From Desulfofustis sp. (GTDB lineage: Bacteria > Desulfobacterota > Desulfobulbia > Desulfobulbales > Desulfocapsaceae), in the NCBI GenBank assembly GCA_030145365.1, contig JAQYVS010000045.1, positions 1 through 5,294 of the forward strand: a stretch of 5,294 bases of DNA, given 5' to 3'. The translations under genes were made by a program, and so were the position numbers. Each line of letters starts with the position of its first letter. The stretch's first letter is position 1. This document shows, piece after piece, positions 5,236-5,294 of the stretch. Below the pieces are notes generated by a model that made no database searches, was not told where the DNA came from, and worked only from the letters and a program-made list of their open reading frames with translations.

Positions 5236-5294
5236 TTTACTAGAAATCCTCTCACATTGTTCTGGTGTACTCAGATTGGCTGAAATGCGAAATT
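5236..5294 (-). repeat. Composite intergenic repeat, copy 4 (left arm only, cut by window edge)
   Basis: TTTACT-AG-AAATCCTCTCACATTGTT-C-TGG at 5236-5265 matches 4555-4584 of copy 3 at 27 of 30 bases, including an exact 18-base stretch (5244-5261 against 4563-4580). The similarity fades after 5265, as it does between copies 2 and 3. The hairpins, if present, would lie just past the window. Orientation is the same as in the other copies. Confidence 0.65.

Overview
The window looks like a moderate-GC, Gram-negative bacterial chromosome. Family content and repeat-rich intergenic spacers suggest an anaerobic deltaproteobacterium of the Desulfuromonas/Geobacter sort, but this is inferred from general style and is not proven by any marker gene. 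Three protein genes are well supported: a BCCT-family betaine/choline-type transporter (minus strand, 205-1983), a membrane-bound CHASE-domain sensor histidine kinase (minus strand, 2636-4444), and a 91-residue thioredoxin-fold CxxC protein (plus strand, 4907-5182).

Layout from left to right. Positions 1-204 hold no gene but carry a copy of a composite repeat with a terminator-like hairpin downstream of the transporter. The transporter follows. The 652-base gap 1984-2635 is dense: a leader hairpin next to the transporter start, a possible remnant of a VOC/glyoxalase-type gene (motif FVVDPFGNLFELY), an intrinsic terminator, a near-consensus sigma70 promoter pointing at the transporter, a second composite repeat with two hairpins, and a perfect 12-bp inverted repeat just behind the kinase stop codon. 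The kinase follows, with its own promoter at 4504-4531. The 462-base divergent gap 4445-4906 contains the third and fullest repeat copy and the likely promoter of the thioredoxin-like gene. After that gene, a fourth repeat copy begins and runs off the window.

The transporter probably imports a compatible solute with Na+. The kinase senses an unknown periplasmic ligand and has no response regulator in the window. The small redox protein stands alone. Nothing shows that the three form one pathway.

The most unusual signal is the composite repeat, present in every intergenic gap and always in the same orientation. It has two GGCCACC/GGTGGCC hairpins around a core, TGAATACCTCTATCAAT. Mismatches in the hairpin stems on the plus strand become G-U pairs in minus-strand RNA, and the U-rich tracts lie on the same strand. 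This suggests that the elements act as minus-strand transcripts, most simply as mobile or dispersed terminators.
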